Part shown: positions 43,091 to 52,217 of the stretch, in pieces | Position numbering within the stretch: position 1 is the first letter of the stretch | How the letters are laid out: the number at the start of each line of letters is the position of its first letter | Origin: Paralteromonas sediminis | GTDB lineage: Bacteria > Pseudomonadota > Gammaproteobacteria > Enterobacterales > Alteromonadaceae | Length of the DNA stretch: 64,000 nt | Assembly: GCF_003820355.1 (NCBI RefSeq) | Contig: NZ_RPOK01000004.1 | Span: 434,001 to 498,000, forward strand | Direction: 5' to 3' | The notes under the pieces: generated by a model | Seen by the model: the letters and a program-made list of their open reading frames with translations, nothing else | Told to the model about the DNA's origin: nothing | The model's database searches: none | Made by a program: the position numbers and the translations under genes

Positions 43091-44455
43091 TTAGCCTCGC
43101 TCAGCACGCTCAGCGATGACACCTGATGCCTGCTCTTGCAGAATATAAACGATGTTTTTACTGCGCGTATTGAGCATCGCGTATAGCAATGTCATAGGAA
43201 TGGCCACCACCAGGCCTAATACCGTAGTCACCAAGGCTGTTGAAATCCCTCCCGCCATCAGTTTAGGGTCGCCAGTACCAAACAGGGTAATCGCCTGGAA
43301 GGTATTGATCATACCGGTTACGGTTCCCAATAAACCCATCAGCGGTGCAACTACTGAAATGATCTTAATGATCGTTAGATTACGTCCCAATTTCGGTACT
43401 TCACCCAAAATGGCTTCTGTTAAGTGCAGCTCAAGTGCTTCTGTGTCTGCGTCTGGATATTGTTCACGTACTTTCAGCACTCGGCCTAACGGATTGTTAT
43501 CAGACACGGTTTTCGACTTAAGCTGATTATTCACTTTAAGCTTAATAAGCGTTAATGAAATTAGACGCTCCAGTGCCAGAAGCAAGCCAATTGCACCAAC
43601 AACAAGAATGATATAACCAACAGGTCCACCCTGCTCAACGCGCTCTTGCAAGTTCGGAGCCTGAACCAACAGTCCCATAATAGAGCCGCCTGTAGGGTCT
43701 ACCCCCAATTTAACCAGCTCACCATTAGAATTTTGTAGCGCTGCCGCTGAATCGCCAAAACGCGCAGGAGGCTGACGCAAAAGTTCAGAAACACTGCCCG
43801 TTACACCGTTGAACTCTAAAAACTGTCCATCTGAAATTAATGCAAACGGACCGACCCGAACCACTTCTTTGCTGACTTTCGCGCCACCGGCTTCAACAAC
43901 ATCTGTAGTAAAACGCGTGACTTTACCTGACTCTGTCATTTCGCGTTGAATTTCGAACCATACGCGTTCGATCTCTTCAATTGACGCCAGTTTTGAACTT
44001 TGCCCCATAGACTGAGCCATCTCATCTAAAAAGGCCGCTCTTTCAGGGAACTGCGTTGAAATCATTGAGTTGTAAAACTTATTCTTGGTATCGCCGGCCA
44101 CTTGCTGGAGTACACCAAAGAGTTCTTTCAATGAGCCAAGACGGTTGTCTAACGCGCCCTGCAAATCGGCCAATTTAAATTCATTTTCTTCAAATTGGGT
44201 TTCCAAACGCTCAGACTCTGCTAGCGCTGCATCGCGCTGACGTGTTGTCTCGCGCAAAATCTGATCCTGCTCTGCGCGCTTGTTTATAAACTCTTTCTCG
44301 CGCTGCGTATTCTGCTTGTCTTGCGCAAATTTGCCTTCTTCAAGCTGCTTTAATAGAGCATCTAGGTCTAATGCACGGTCCGTTTGGGCCACAGCACCGA
44401 AACTCACAGAAGCCACTACGGCACTTGCTGCAATCAGTTTGATTAGTTTAAACAT
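43091..44455 (-). CDS. TtpC-like extended ExbB protein
   Basis: The 454-residue protein has a signal peptide and a long periplasmic coiled-coil region (about 25-110), then further periplasmic sequence, followed by a C-terminal three-helix ExbB core ('VGYIILVVGAIGLLLALERLISLTLI', 'IIKIISVVAPLMGLLGTVTGMINTFQAIT', 'ALVTTVLGLVVAIPMTLLYAML'). It resembles Vibrio TtpC, which is essential for TonB2 function and thought to reach towards the outer membrane. An AGGAAAG ribosome site precedes the ATG. Confidence 0.87.
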   Translation of the reverse strand: MFKLIKLIAASAVVASVSFGAVAQTDRALDLDALLKQLEEGKFAQDKQNTQREKEFINKRAEQDQILRETTRQRDAALAESERLETQFEENEFKLADLQGALDNRLGSLKELFGVLQQVAGDTKNKFYNSMISTQFPERAAFLDEMAQSMGQSSKLASIEEIERVWFEIQREMTESGKVTRFTTDVVEAGGAKVSKEVVRVGPFALISDGQFLEFNGVTGSVSELLRQPPARFGDSAAALQNSNGELVKLGVDPTGGSIMGLLVQAPNLQERVEQGGPVGYIILVVGAIGLLLALERLISLTLIKLKVNNQLKSKTVSDNNPLGRVLKVREQYPDADTEALELHLTEAILGEVPKLGRNLTIIKIISVVAPLMGLLGTVTGMINTFQAITLFGTGDPKLMAGGISTALVTTVLGLVVAIPMTLLYAMLNTRSKNIVYILQEQASGVIAERAERG

Positions 44456-44467
44456 GCTTCTTTCCTA

Positions 44468-45226
44468 TTAATCGGTGATTGCTACAGGCAACATTAACAA
44501 GTCAGGCGCCAATTGCTTCTTGGCAATACGAAGGCCTTTGGTAATTTGCGTGCGATAACTAGAATCCAGCTCTTCCCACTGACGTGTTTGTTTATTCCAA
44601 ACGCCTTGTCGACTTGCATCGCGGGTTTGATAAACCAACGCCGTTCTACCCAGTCTCAAGAACTCTACGTCGCGCTCCTGACCGTCTATGGTGTGAATGC
44701 CACTGTAAGCTTCTAATGTTCTGCCGTAGTCCATTTCTACCTGGAATGCTTCCATCACGCGGCGAAATTTCTCTGAAGGCGCAACATCTGCACGATCCAT
44801 CATGCTTTTTAGGCTGGCAATACGCTCTGAACGCTCCTCAGGCAAAAAGGGCACATCCAGCGCAATAAATTGCTCTAAGCCATCAATCATTTTGAGCATA
44901 AGTGGCGTAATCTGACGTTCAATCACAGATACCTCGTCAATCGCTGCATTTAAGGCAGCCATTTCTTCATCTTGATTGGCAATCTGCTTTGACAGCTGAT
45001 TGTTGTAGACCCCTAGGCCTTCAATCTCTTTTGTCAGGGCCCGGAACGTTTGGAGCTTGCTGTCAATTTCATTCGTAATAGCATTGATTTTTTGCTGCGA
45101 AGCCGCAGCAGAATCATTAATTTGTGACGCAGCTTCCACAACAGGCTCAACAATTTCGTTTTCCTGTGCGTAGGCCGAAGACGCCATTAGTGCGGTTGCA
45201 AACAGCAACTTATTGCTCAGCTTCAT
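44468..45226 (-). CDS. DUF3450 periplasmic coiled-coil protein
   Basis: The 252-residue protein has a signal peptide ('LLFATALMASSAYAQ'), a coiled coil (about 25-120) and the DUF3450 region ('PFLPEERSERIASLKSMMDRADVAPSEKFRRVMEAFQVEMDYGRTLEAYSG', 'FLRLGRTALVYQT'). DUF3450 proteins are found at the head of TonB2/TtpC operons; their function is not known. I start at ATG 45226, the site of the signal peptide; the frame extends 16 codons above it. A Pho-box-like site is 79 bases upstream. Confidence 0.87.
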   Translation of the reverse strand: MKLSNKLLFATALMASSAYAQENEIVEPVVEAASQINDSAAASQQKINAITNEIDSKLQTFRALTKEIEGLGVYNNQLSKQIANQDEEMAALNAAIDEVSVIERQITPLMLKMIDGLEQFIALDVPFLPEERSERIASLKSMMDRADVAPSEKFRRVMEAFQVEMDYGRTLEAYSGIHTIDGQERDVEFLRLGRTALVYQTRDASRQGVWNKQTRQWEELDSSYRTQITKGLRIAKKQLAPDLLMLPVAITD

Positions 45227-45304
45227 ACACCCTAACCTTAGAAATATTTGTAAAAAAGGGGCAACTAGACCCATTAAAATCTGCGCACAGGGTAGTAATT
45301 TTCT

Positions 45305-45322
45305 GTGACAGTTTTATTACAT
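45305..45322 (-). promoter_or_regulatory. Pho box before the DUF3450-TonB operon
   Basis: Minus-strand ATGTAAT-AAAA-CTGTCAC matches 11 of 14 half-site positions of the known consensus CTGTCAT-N4-CTGTCA(T/C). It also matches the sites before phoB and the lipoprotein gene. A -10-like hexamer (TACCCT) lies ten bases downstream. PhoB binding is inference. Confidence 0.6.
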
Positions 45323-45370
45323 AACTGTCATATTTTTTGCGCCAAGATCTTGGTTTACCTGTGAAAAATA

Positions 45371-45402
45371 AAAAAGCCGGGAGTCAAAACTGCCGGCTTT
45401 TT
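45371..45402. terminator. Intrinsic terminator after the TonB-dependent receptor gene
   Basis: AAAAAGCCGG-G-AGT-CAAA-ACT-G-CCGGCTTTTT, symmetric with A/T flanks on both sides. It ends the receptor mRNA and separates it from the DUF3450 operon. Confidence 0.87.
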
Positions 45403-45424
45403 ATTTTGCGTTTACGAATTCTTT

Positions 45425-48109
45425 TTAGAATTCATATTGATAGCTGACACTGAAAGACATCCCTTCTTCTCTGTCTCTTACTGCAATGTCTGACTGCGTG
45501 ACTTCTTGACTTTCGTCTAACAAGTTTTGAACTTTAAACGAAACGGTTGAGTTAAAGTCAGGATAATATTTGTAAACCACATCCAACGAATGGAAAGGTT
45601 GTTCAAATGCATCCTCTCGACCGCCTAGACCCGCCGCCAAGATCCGCTCACCGAATACGTTGTAAACCAACGAAGCTGAATGTTCCCCGTTAGAGGAATC
45701 ATAGCTCAATTGAAGGTTAACCACGTACTGTGAGTGACCCGTCATGCGCTTAGTGGGGTTAGTCAAGTTACCAGCAAGTGCAGGGTCAATCACGGCTTCA
45801 GAATCACTCAGCGTAATGTTTCCGGAGGTAAAGAAACCTTGTGCAAGGTAAGTCAAGTCGTGTAACCACTCCACCTCAACACCATAAACCTCTGCGGTTT
45901 CTCCATTAATGAAAGTCGCCGAATAGTCCTCGTCACCAATACGTAATACCGTTTCAATAGGGGCGTCTATGTCTTTATAAAATGCCGCAATCGAATAGTT
46001 GTCACCATTGGCGCCGTAATATTCATAACGCAGGTCATAGTTCTTTATCGGGCTGCTTAACAAGCCCACACGACCAAAGGTACGAACATCCGTTAACGGG
46101 TCAAAATAGGTAACAGGTACCACTTCACGCAGGTCAGGACGGACTATGGTCTCACCGTAACTGGCACGAACTTGATAATTGTCATCACTCAAGAAGGTTA
46201 ACGCCAATGAAGGAAACAAATCGTCTTCTTGAACGCTGCCTTCCTCAATTCTCTGTTCAGAGTATATGAGATTGAGATCCTCTGGCGTGAAGATTAGGCT
46301 TGATGTACCGATAGAGACCTGACTAAATTGCTCCCATCTCAAACCACCGCTCAGACGCCAGTTGTTGTTTAAGAACACATCAAATGCGCCGTAGCCTGCT
46401 TCTACTTTCTGCGCAGCAGTGTAGTCGTCGGCATCCGGGATTTCTGGCTCGTTGAACAAAAGTGTCAGATTGCTGTTTAGAATGAGGTCATCGGTTAGGA
46501 ACGTATTGTTCAACAGCGGATCGCTTGAGCCATCGTTGGCATTAATCGGTGTACTTCCGAGGTTACTCACCTGAAAGCTCGATGTGGTGTAATAACGCGC
46601 TCGGTCGTATACGTCAAACCCAGCTTTCAACTCAATATCCATGCCTTTCAGCATGAATGGGAACGACATATTTCCGCCATACGAATTCAAGCGATCATCC
46701 ATGTTAGTGTAGGAATAGATCGCTCGGTTGTTATCTCCCGACACAGAGGAACCAATGTAATTCCCTTGTTGATCATAACTGTCGATAAAACGGAAAGTTG
46801 CGTCAGTGGGAATATCCGTTTTCGCTTTAGAACGTGTGTACTGCCAGTCTACCCCAATGCCGCCCAGTTCAAGGAAGGTATGTTTGCCCAAAAACTGTGT
46901 GACCTGCAATGAACGCTCTTCATACACAAATTGCTGTGTAGCATTAGCTCTTCCGCTGCCAGGAATACTGAAGACCGTGCTGCCCGCTGGGCTTTGCAAC
47001 GAGCCAATATCACTTTCTTCCTCGTTATCTTCAAGATAAAGATTGTTCAGCGTCAGTTCGTGAGCATTCCAGCGATAGCCAAGATTAAACACGCCATTTA
47101 GACGTTCATTAATCGTAGTAATTTCTGAATCCGTCACTGTGTTGTAACACGACGACGCCGCATCTTCTGCAGTAACAAGCTGGGTTGAGCAGTCTTCTGC
47201 GGCATCCTGAGATAAAACAGCTGTTCTGCGCTCAGCAAAGTCACTGTCTTGGTCGTAGGACACAGAAGCCAAAAACCCAATGGTGCCACCAAACAGGTCC
47301 TCTTCGAAACTGTTACCGATGTAAGCCTGACCACCATAATTCGGGTCTAACGATTCATTCTTAACACCAAAATCACGCGGCAAACGAAGTAATAATTGGC
47401 GATTCAAAGTGCGCGCTTGCTCACCCGCCGTTTCGTTTTCATTGCTCTGCAATTTTAATCTGTCAACAATACCGTTGATGCTAAAGTCACCGCGATATCT
47501 TGGAATAGCTTCCTGAAGTATTGATGGAATGCCACCCTTATCAACATTAAACGTATTACCATCACTTGCAGACGTGTCATACCCCGCGCCAATCTCAACA
47601 CCGGCAACAAAATCACTGGGCACCGAGGTTGTGCGAATATCAATGCTACCGCCACCAAAAGCCGCAGGCATTGATGGCGAAAACGCTTTTTGAACCGACA
47701 GGCTCTCAATGATACTCGCTGGGATAATATCCAGCGGAATAACGTTACGTGTTAAATCAGGACTGGGAATTGCGGCTCCGTTGAGTCTTGCACTTGAGTA
47801 ACGCTCACCCAAACCACGTACATAAATAAACTTACCGTCAACTAAAGTTAGCCCGGTTACACGCCTTAACGCAGATGCTGCGTCACTGTCGCCTGTTCGC
47901 GAAAGCTGTTCTGCGCCCAAGATATCAGCAACAAATGCTTGATTCTTACGCTCTTCGACGACCGCTGCGGCCGTTCCCTGTAGACGCGACGCGGTTGATA
48001 CAACTTCATCGATTACATCATCTTCTTGCGCTAGTGCGTGCGTAGCACTTACTAATAAACACAGGCTGACGGCGTAGCTGACTTTATTCAGTCTTTGTTG
48101 ATATTTCAT
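45425..48109 (-). CDS. TonB-dependent outer-membrane receptor
   Basis: The 894-residue receptor has a signal peptide ('AVSLCLLVSATHALAQ'), a TonB-box-like segment near the mature N-terminus ('DVIDEVVSTASR') and a plug domain ('SASALRRVTGLT'-like, 'FIYVRGLGERYSSARLNGAAIPSPD'). A 22-strand barrel follows, ending in an aromatic C-terminus ('VSYQYEF'). It imports a ligand across the outer membrane with TonB energy. The substrate is unknown; the Pho-linked context suggests a phosphorus compound. The start at 48109 has AGGAG before it; an upstream in-frame ATG (48133) lies at the preceding terminator. Confidence 0.93.
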   Translation of the reverse strand: MKYQQRLNKVSYAVSLCLLVSATHALAQEDDVIDEVVSTASRLQGTAAAVVEERKNQAFVADILGAEQLSRTGDSDAASALRRVTGLTLVDGKFIYVRGLGERYSSARLNGAAIPSPDLTRNVIPLDIIPASIIESLSVQKAFSPSMPAAFGGGSIDIRTTSVPSDFVAGVEIGAGYDTSASDGNTFNVDKGGIPSILQEAIPRYRGDFSINGIVDRLKLQSNENETAGEQARTLNRQLLLRLPRDFGVKNESLDPNYGGQAYIGNSFEEDLFGGTIGFLASVSYDQDSDFAERRTAVLSQDAAEDCSTQLVTAEDAASSCYNTVTDSEITTINERLNGVFNLGYRWNAHELTLNNLYLEDNEEESDIGSLQSPAGSTVFSIPGSGRANATQQFVYEERSLQVTQFLGKHTFLELGGIGVDWQYTRSKAKTDIPTDATFRFIDSYDQQGNYIGSSVSGDNNRAIYSYTNMDDRLNSYGGNMSFPFMLKGMDIELKAGFDVYDRARYYTTSSFQVSNLGSTPINANDGSSDPLLNNTFLTDDLILNSNLTLLFNEPEIPDADDYTAAQKVEAGYGAFDVFLNNNWRLSGGLRWEQFSQVSIGTSSLIFTPEDLNLIYSEQRIEEGSVQEDDLFPSLALTFLSDDNYQVRASYGETIVRPDLREVVPVTYFDPLTDVRTFGRVGLLSSPIKNYDLRYEYYGANGDNYSIAAFYKDIDAPIETVLRIGDEDYSATFINGETAEVYGVEVEWLHDLTYLAQGFFTSGNITLSDSEAVIDPALAGNLTNPTKRMTGHSQYVVNLQLSYDSSNGEHSASLVYNVFGERILAAGLGGREDAFEQPFHSLDVVYKYYPDFNSTVSFKVQNLLDESQEVTQSDIAVRDREEGMSFSVSYQYEF

Positions 48110-48131
48110 TTTCAACTCCTGCCATTTGACC

Positions 48132-48162
48132 AAAAAATAGGCGCAACTCGGGCGCCTATTTT
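48132..48162 (-). terminator. Terminator/attenuator between lipoprotein and receptor genes
   Basis: On the minus strand AAAATAGGCGC-CCGAGTT-GCGCCTATTTT leads into a T-run. It begins 18 bases after the lipoprotein stop. Part of the transcription must pass it, or a hidden promoter must lie here, to express the receptor gene 23 bases on. Confidence 0.82.
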
Positions 48163-48179
48163 GGATACTTCAACCTTAA

Positions 48180-49769
48180 TTAGTCTGCATCCGCAGCGGT
48201 AAGCGCAGCTTGAACCCACTGGTACCAGGCAGAACTTGTATCTTGGTCAGATACCGCACCTACGTAAGCAGCAGGTGTGAAGAAGCTTGAGTCAAGGTCT
48301 GACAAGTCACTTGCAGCAACGGAAATATCAGAAGAGCTGGTAAGTGTAGAGAAACCGTCTTCTGCAAATACAGATGCTGCCGGCCCAATACGCTCATTCG
48401 CACCGTCGTTATCAAACCAGGTAGCCAGTGCTGTGCCTTCCAATGGACCACCACCAAACGTATCGTTATTGAATTCTTCACCACACGCCATGACTGAACC
48501 AGTGAAAGAGATTTGGTCTGCACCTAACTCGCCATCACCAGAGAAGTTCACACACCACGTTTGTGTAGCGTCGGTTTTCACCATAAGCACGTTGTAAAGT
48601 GACGCGTTGAACTGATCATCAAATTTGAAGGCTAGTGAAGGGTCTTCATCACGTACGGACAATTCGTCAGTTGTCACAACCGTCACGTTAGCAATAGTTG
48701 GGTTTGAAGAAGGACCATCGCCTTTACGGCCGTCAGACTCAAAACCACCGTTACCCATATTGACTACGGCGCCTTCGCGGTTTGTTACTGTACCGTGTTT
48801 CACGTACAAAAATTGTGCTGCACCCTGCCAGCTTGCATCGAAGTCAAAAGAGTCATCTTGCGTGTCTGTAACAACAATGTATTTAAGTGTTGTTGCACCA
48901 CCGAAGATTTCAACACCGTCATCAAAGCCCTGATGGATATGCAGATATTCAAATTCAGAACCAGAACCCACACCGTTAAGGGTCAGCGAGTTCAAATCGT
49001 CACCTTCACCGCCAGCACGAGGACCTGAACCGGCATACCAGATGCGAGCCCACTTGATGCTACCGCTTGAGTCTGTATTGTCGTTTCCACCGTAGTAGCT
49101 CACAATACCCTCTGAAGGTACGTTACAAGTTCCAGCGTCACGCTCTGCATCAGAACACTGGTCAGTGATTGCGTTACCGTTGATGATAATACCGCCCCAG
49201 TCAGCATAAAGCGCACCGCCACCTGCATTGTCAAAACGATCAAACGCGTTAGCAGAGGTAAAAGTAATCGGCTTAGAAGCAGTGCCTACAGCCTGAATTT
49301 TTGCACCGCGTGCGATGCGAATGATGGCTTCACCTGACTGGAACGCAAGCGTAGCACCAGGGCGCACTGTCATTGTTGGACCATTTGTAGGGATAGAGAA
49401 CCCAGCTGTTGTATCGCCATCTTCACCAATTTGAAGTGCATCTTCGAAAAAGTGAACACCACCGTTAGGCAGCTCTTCAAAAGTAATATTAGACGTGATT
49501 GAGAAACTACGGCTTGCAAAAGAGTCGTTATAGATACAGTCAAGACCGTCAAACACACCTTCTACTGTGCCTGATGCGCCTTCATAACTTGCACAGTTTA
49601 CGTCTTCGCTTGGGGTTTGACCGCTGGTGTTGTTTGAGTTGTTGGTGCTGTTATCAACAACGCTGCTGTTGTCATTCACAGTAGGCGTAATGCTGATGTC
49701 ACCGCCACAGCCGGCAAGAATCAAAGCGACAGAAACTGCGCTAGCTTTGAATAACGTCTTGAGTTCCAT
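48180..49769 (-). CDS. Beta-helix surface lipoprotein paired with the TonB receptor
   Basis: The 529-residue lipoprotein has a lipobox ('VALILAGC', Cys about residue 20), a Ser/Thr/Asn-rich linker, then a long region of short beta-strands with repeated turns ('GATLAFQSGEAIIRIARGAKIQAVGTASKPITFTSA', 'WGGIIINGNAI', 'SLTLNGVGSGSEFEYLHIHQGFDDGVEIFGGATTLKYIVVTDTQDDSFDFD'). This looks like a right-handed beta-helix. Paired cysteines and many Asp residues could bind metal or ligand. Relatives often sit beside TonB receptors and are sometimes mislabelled 'multidrug transporter'. The start has GGAGATAACA before it. A Pho-box-like site is 67 bases upstream. Confidence 0.75.
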   Translation of the reverse strand: MELKTLFKASAVSVALILAGCGGDISITPTVNDNSSVVDNSTNNSNNTSGQTPSEDVNCASYEGASGTVEGVFDGLDCIYNDSFASRSFSITSNITFEELPNGGVHFFEDALQIGEDGDTTAGFSIPTNGPTMTVRPGATLAFQSGEAIIRIARGAKIQAVGTASKPITFTSANAFDRFDNAGGGALYADWGGIIINGNAITDQCSDAERDAGTCNVPSEGIVSYYGGNDNTDSSGSIKWARIWYAGSGPRAGGEGDDLNSLTLNGVGSGSEFEYLHIHQGFDDGVEIFGGATTLKYIVVTDTQDDSFDFDASWQGAAQFLYVKHGTVTNREGAVVNMGNGGFESDGRKGDGPSSNPTIANVTVVTTDELSVRDEDPSLAFKFDDQFNASLYNVLMVKTDATQTWCVNFSGDGELGADQISFTGSVMACGEEFNNDTFGGGPLEGTALATWFDNDGANERIGPAASVFAEDGFSTLTSSSDISVAASDLSDLDSSFFTPAAYVGAVSDQDTSSAWYQWVQAALTAADAD

Positions 49770-49835
49770 TGTTATCTCCAAAATTGGTCTATTGAGTGTT
49801 CTGATTTAAAACTCGGGAGAGATTACCTAAGCAAA

Positions 49836-49853
49836 ATGACACATTTGTTACAC
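49836..49853 (-). promoter_or_regulatory. Pho box before the lipoprotein gene
   Basis: Minus-strand GTGTAAC-AAAT-GTGTCAT resembles the tandem Pho repeat and the two other sites in this island. Ten bases further is TAATCT, a fair -10 box. It sits in the 167-base gap after the PstS-like gene. Confidence 0.55.
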
Positions 49854-49936
49854 ACACAACGTGTCACAAAACTTTCATAAAAGGAGATATAAGTAATCTT
49901 ACTTAAGACCGTAAGCTGAATTATTCAGGGGGAATG

Positions 49937-50884
49937 TTACTTAGGAGCGCTGGATAATAATCGTCTCTGACGAATCAGCAAATCTTCGCCAATGGCGAAA
50001 TACCCGTCCCGTTCGACGAGTGCTTGCCCCTGTTTTGATAGTACAAACAGTAAGAACTCTCGTTCCAGAGTAGGTAGCTCTTGGCCGGGTGGCTTGTTAA
50101 CAATCAAGTATAAGAATCGAGAAAAGGGATAGCGCTCAGCGCGCACATTTTCAATCGTTAGCGGCACAAGTTCTTGTTCCGTGTGACCTATAGGCAAGGC
50201 CTTTACCCCTGCCGTTTTATAACCAAATGCGGCATAGCCTATAGCAGACTTATTAGCAGAAACTGACATAACCACAGAAGCAGAGCTAGGTTGTTCGCGT
50301 ACGGTATTTCTAAAATCACCGTCACACAACGCAAGTACTTTAAATGAGCCGTAAGTACCTGAAACGGAATTACGCCCAAAAACCTTTATGGTGTTGTCAT
50401 CCATGTCAACATTATAGCCGAGCTGTGACCAACGCATGATGCCTTGGCCGTGACCGCAATAACGTGTTGCCGAAAAAATCGCATCGACCTGTGCCAGTGT
50501 GAGACCGGGAATGGGGTTTTGTCTCTCAACAAACAAAGCGATGGCATCCAATGCAACCTGGAGTACGGTTGGACGGTAACCAAATTCTCTCTCAAATGCG
50601 CGGATCTCGCTGTCTTTCATCGGCCGACTCATCGCCCCGATACTGGCTACCCCCTCAGTCAAAGCTGGAGGAGCAGTTGAGGAGCCAGTCGCATCCACCT
50701 GAATACTGGTTTGCGGATAAAGTGTTTCAAACTCGCTAGCCCAAAACTCCATCATGTTTGCCATAGTGTCAGAACCCACAGACACTATTTTGCCCGCCAC
50801 ACCGGGTTGGCGTTCGTAATCAGGCATTGATGCACATGTAGACGAAGTCAGATAAAAGCCAATAAGCAGTGGTAAAAAACGCAC
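49937..50884 (-). CDS. PstS-like phosphate-binding periplasmic protein
   Basis: The 315-residue exported protein has the phosphate-binding signatures of the PstS family: 'IVSVGSDTMANMMEFWASEF', 'VDATGSSTAPPALTEGVASIGAMSRPM' and 'FGRNSVSGTYGSFK'. It starts with GTG overlapping the phoR stop (TAGTG), so it is co-translated with phoR. No pstCAB genes follow, so it may work with a transporter encoded elsewhere, or as a sensor for PhoR (inference). The N-terminus 'LLIGFYLTSSTCAS' has a cysteine but not a clean lipobox. Confidence 0.85.
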   Translation of the reverse strand: MRFLPLLIGFYLTSSTCASMPDYERQPGVAGKIVSVGSDTMANMMEFWASEFETLYPQTSIQVDATGSSTAPPALTEGVASIGAMSRPMKDSEIRAFEREFGYRPTVLQVALDAIALFVERQNPIPGLTLAQVDAIFSATRYCGHGQGIMRWSQLGYNVDMDDNTIKVFGRNSVSGTYGSFKVLALCDGDFRNTVREQPSSASVVMSVSANKSAIGYAAFGYKTAGVKALPIGHTEQELVPLTIENVRAERYPFSRFLYLIVNKPPGQELPTLEREFLLFVLSKQGQALVERDGYFAIGEDLLIRQRRLLSSAPK

Positions 50885-52188
50885 TATGCTGAGCTCCGCT
50901 CTGCAATTAACTGCTGGTTAAGATGAAAGGAAAAGACACTTCCTTTGTTCAGCTTACTTTCGATTTCTAAATGCGAATTGTGATGGTTTAACACATGTTT
51001 AACGATAGACAGTCCTAATCCCGATCCGCCAGTTTTTCGAGAACGCGCTTTGTCTACACGGTAAAAGCGTTCAGTTAACCTAGCGAGATGACGCTCTTCT
51101 ATTCCATCACCATTGTCTTTTACCGAGAAGCGTGCACCTCGCTCATCTTCTTCCCATTTAACGACAATTTTACCCGGTGCTGGTGTATAGTGTATGGCAT
51201 TAAAAATTAGATTCGAGCAAGCACTTCGCAATTCAGTTTCCACCCCAAATACCTTCAACTCGGGGTCCATCTCAAATCGGATTTTGTGGTTTTTATCTTT
51301 ATTCAACGTTTTTGCTTCTGCTTCTATTTGTTGAAGCATGGCATACATATCTACCTGTTTTTCGAAAATGCGCTCTGCACTTGCTTCAATCCGAGAAAGT
51401 ATCAGCAAGTCTTCAATAAGGTTTTGCATGCGTGCAGTCTGGGAAAACATTTCATCCATTGCTTTGGTTGCAAAACTGTCCTGTTCATCCCGCGGTAATA
51501 ATTCTAAATAGCCGGTGATCACGGTCAGCGGGGTACGCAGTTCATGAGAAACATTAGCTACGAAATCTTTTCGCATTTCTTCAAGTTGAGACACGCGTGT
51601 CACGTCTCTGGCAATTAACAACAAATGCTCTTCACCATACGGCATTACGCGATATTCAAAGGTTTTTTGTGGATTTGATGGCGAGGGCACTTCAATAGGA
51701 TGGTCAAACCGCCCTTTGTGGAAATAATCTATAAATTCGGGATGGCGGATCAAGTTGTCTAGCCTGCGCCCCGCGTCTTGTGGCCATCGCAAGCCCATTT
51801 CGATGCGCGCCAGACGGTTACACCACACGATGCGTGCATCTTCATCCACAACCACAGCGGCATCAGGGAGGGCCTCTGACCCCTCGCGAAACCGCTTGAC
51901 CAGAGCGCCAAGTTCTTTGCGCTTATTTCGGTTTCTGCGTTGCAGGTAGTATATGCCTTCGTAAATATGTTCCCACAAACCATTCACAGTGGGCGGCGAC
52001 ATCTTTCTACTGTGCCATAGCCAGCGGTTGAGCTTATAAAGCTGAAAATAGTTAATAATCAACAATGCGGTCAGCCCGAGCGCATAGGCTAGGAGCATTC
52101 GGTCGATTAATAAACCGATCAAAGTGAAGGCCGCCAAAAAGACGGCAATACGAAATAAGCTCTTTACCCAAGAAAATGGATAGTACAT
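50884..52188 (-). CDS. phoR: Phosphate-regulon sensor kinase
   Basis: The 434-residue kinase has two N-terminal membrane helices (about 12-50), a PhoR-type linker, a PAS domain (about 100-200: 'LPDAAVVVDEDARIVWCNRLARIEMGLR'), and a HisKA box with His214 ('FVANVSHELRTPLTVITGYLELL'). The HATPase boxes are 'DNGDGIEERHLARL' and 'GGSGLGLSIVKHV'. It lacks a large periplasmic domain, as in E. coli PhoR, which reads phosphate supply through the Pst complex. An AGGAGC ribosome site precedes the ATG. It is downstream of phoB by 29 bases. Confidence 0.94.
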   Translation of the reverse strand: MYYPFSWVKSLFRIAVFLAAFTLIGLLIDRMLLAYALGLTALLIINYFQLYKLNRWLWHSRKMSPPTVNGLWEHIYEGIYYLQRRNRNKRKELGALVKRFREGSEALPDAAVVVDEDARIVWCNRLARIEMGLRWPQDAGRRLDNLIRHPEFIDYFHKGRFDHPIEVPSPSNPQKTFEYRVMPYGEEHLLLIARDVTRVSQLEEMRKDFVANVSHELRTPLTVITGYLELLPRDEQDSFATKAMDEMFSQTARMQNLIEDLLILSRIEASAERIFEKQVDMYAMLQQIEAEAKTLNKDKNHKIRFEMDPELKVFGVETELRSACSNLIFNAIHYTPAPGKIVVKWEEDERGARFSVKDNGDGIEERHLARLTERFYRVDKARSRKTGGSGLGLSIVKHVLNHHNSHLEIESKLNKGSVFSFHLNQQLIAERSSA

Positions 52189-52217
52189 AAGCTCCTAGTC
52201 CTGGGAGCGAGGTTGGA

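Noticed and set aside
49910-49926. Inverted repeat CTGAA-TAA-TTCAG after the PstS-like gene
   Set aside because: Only five base pairs and no T-run, so not an intrinsic terminator; may be chance.
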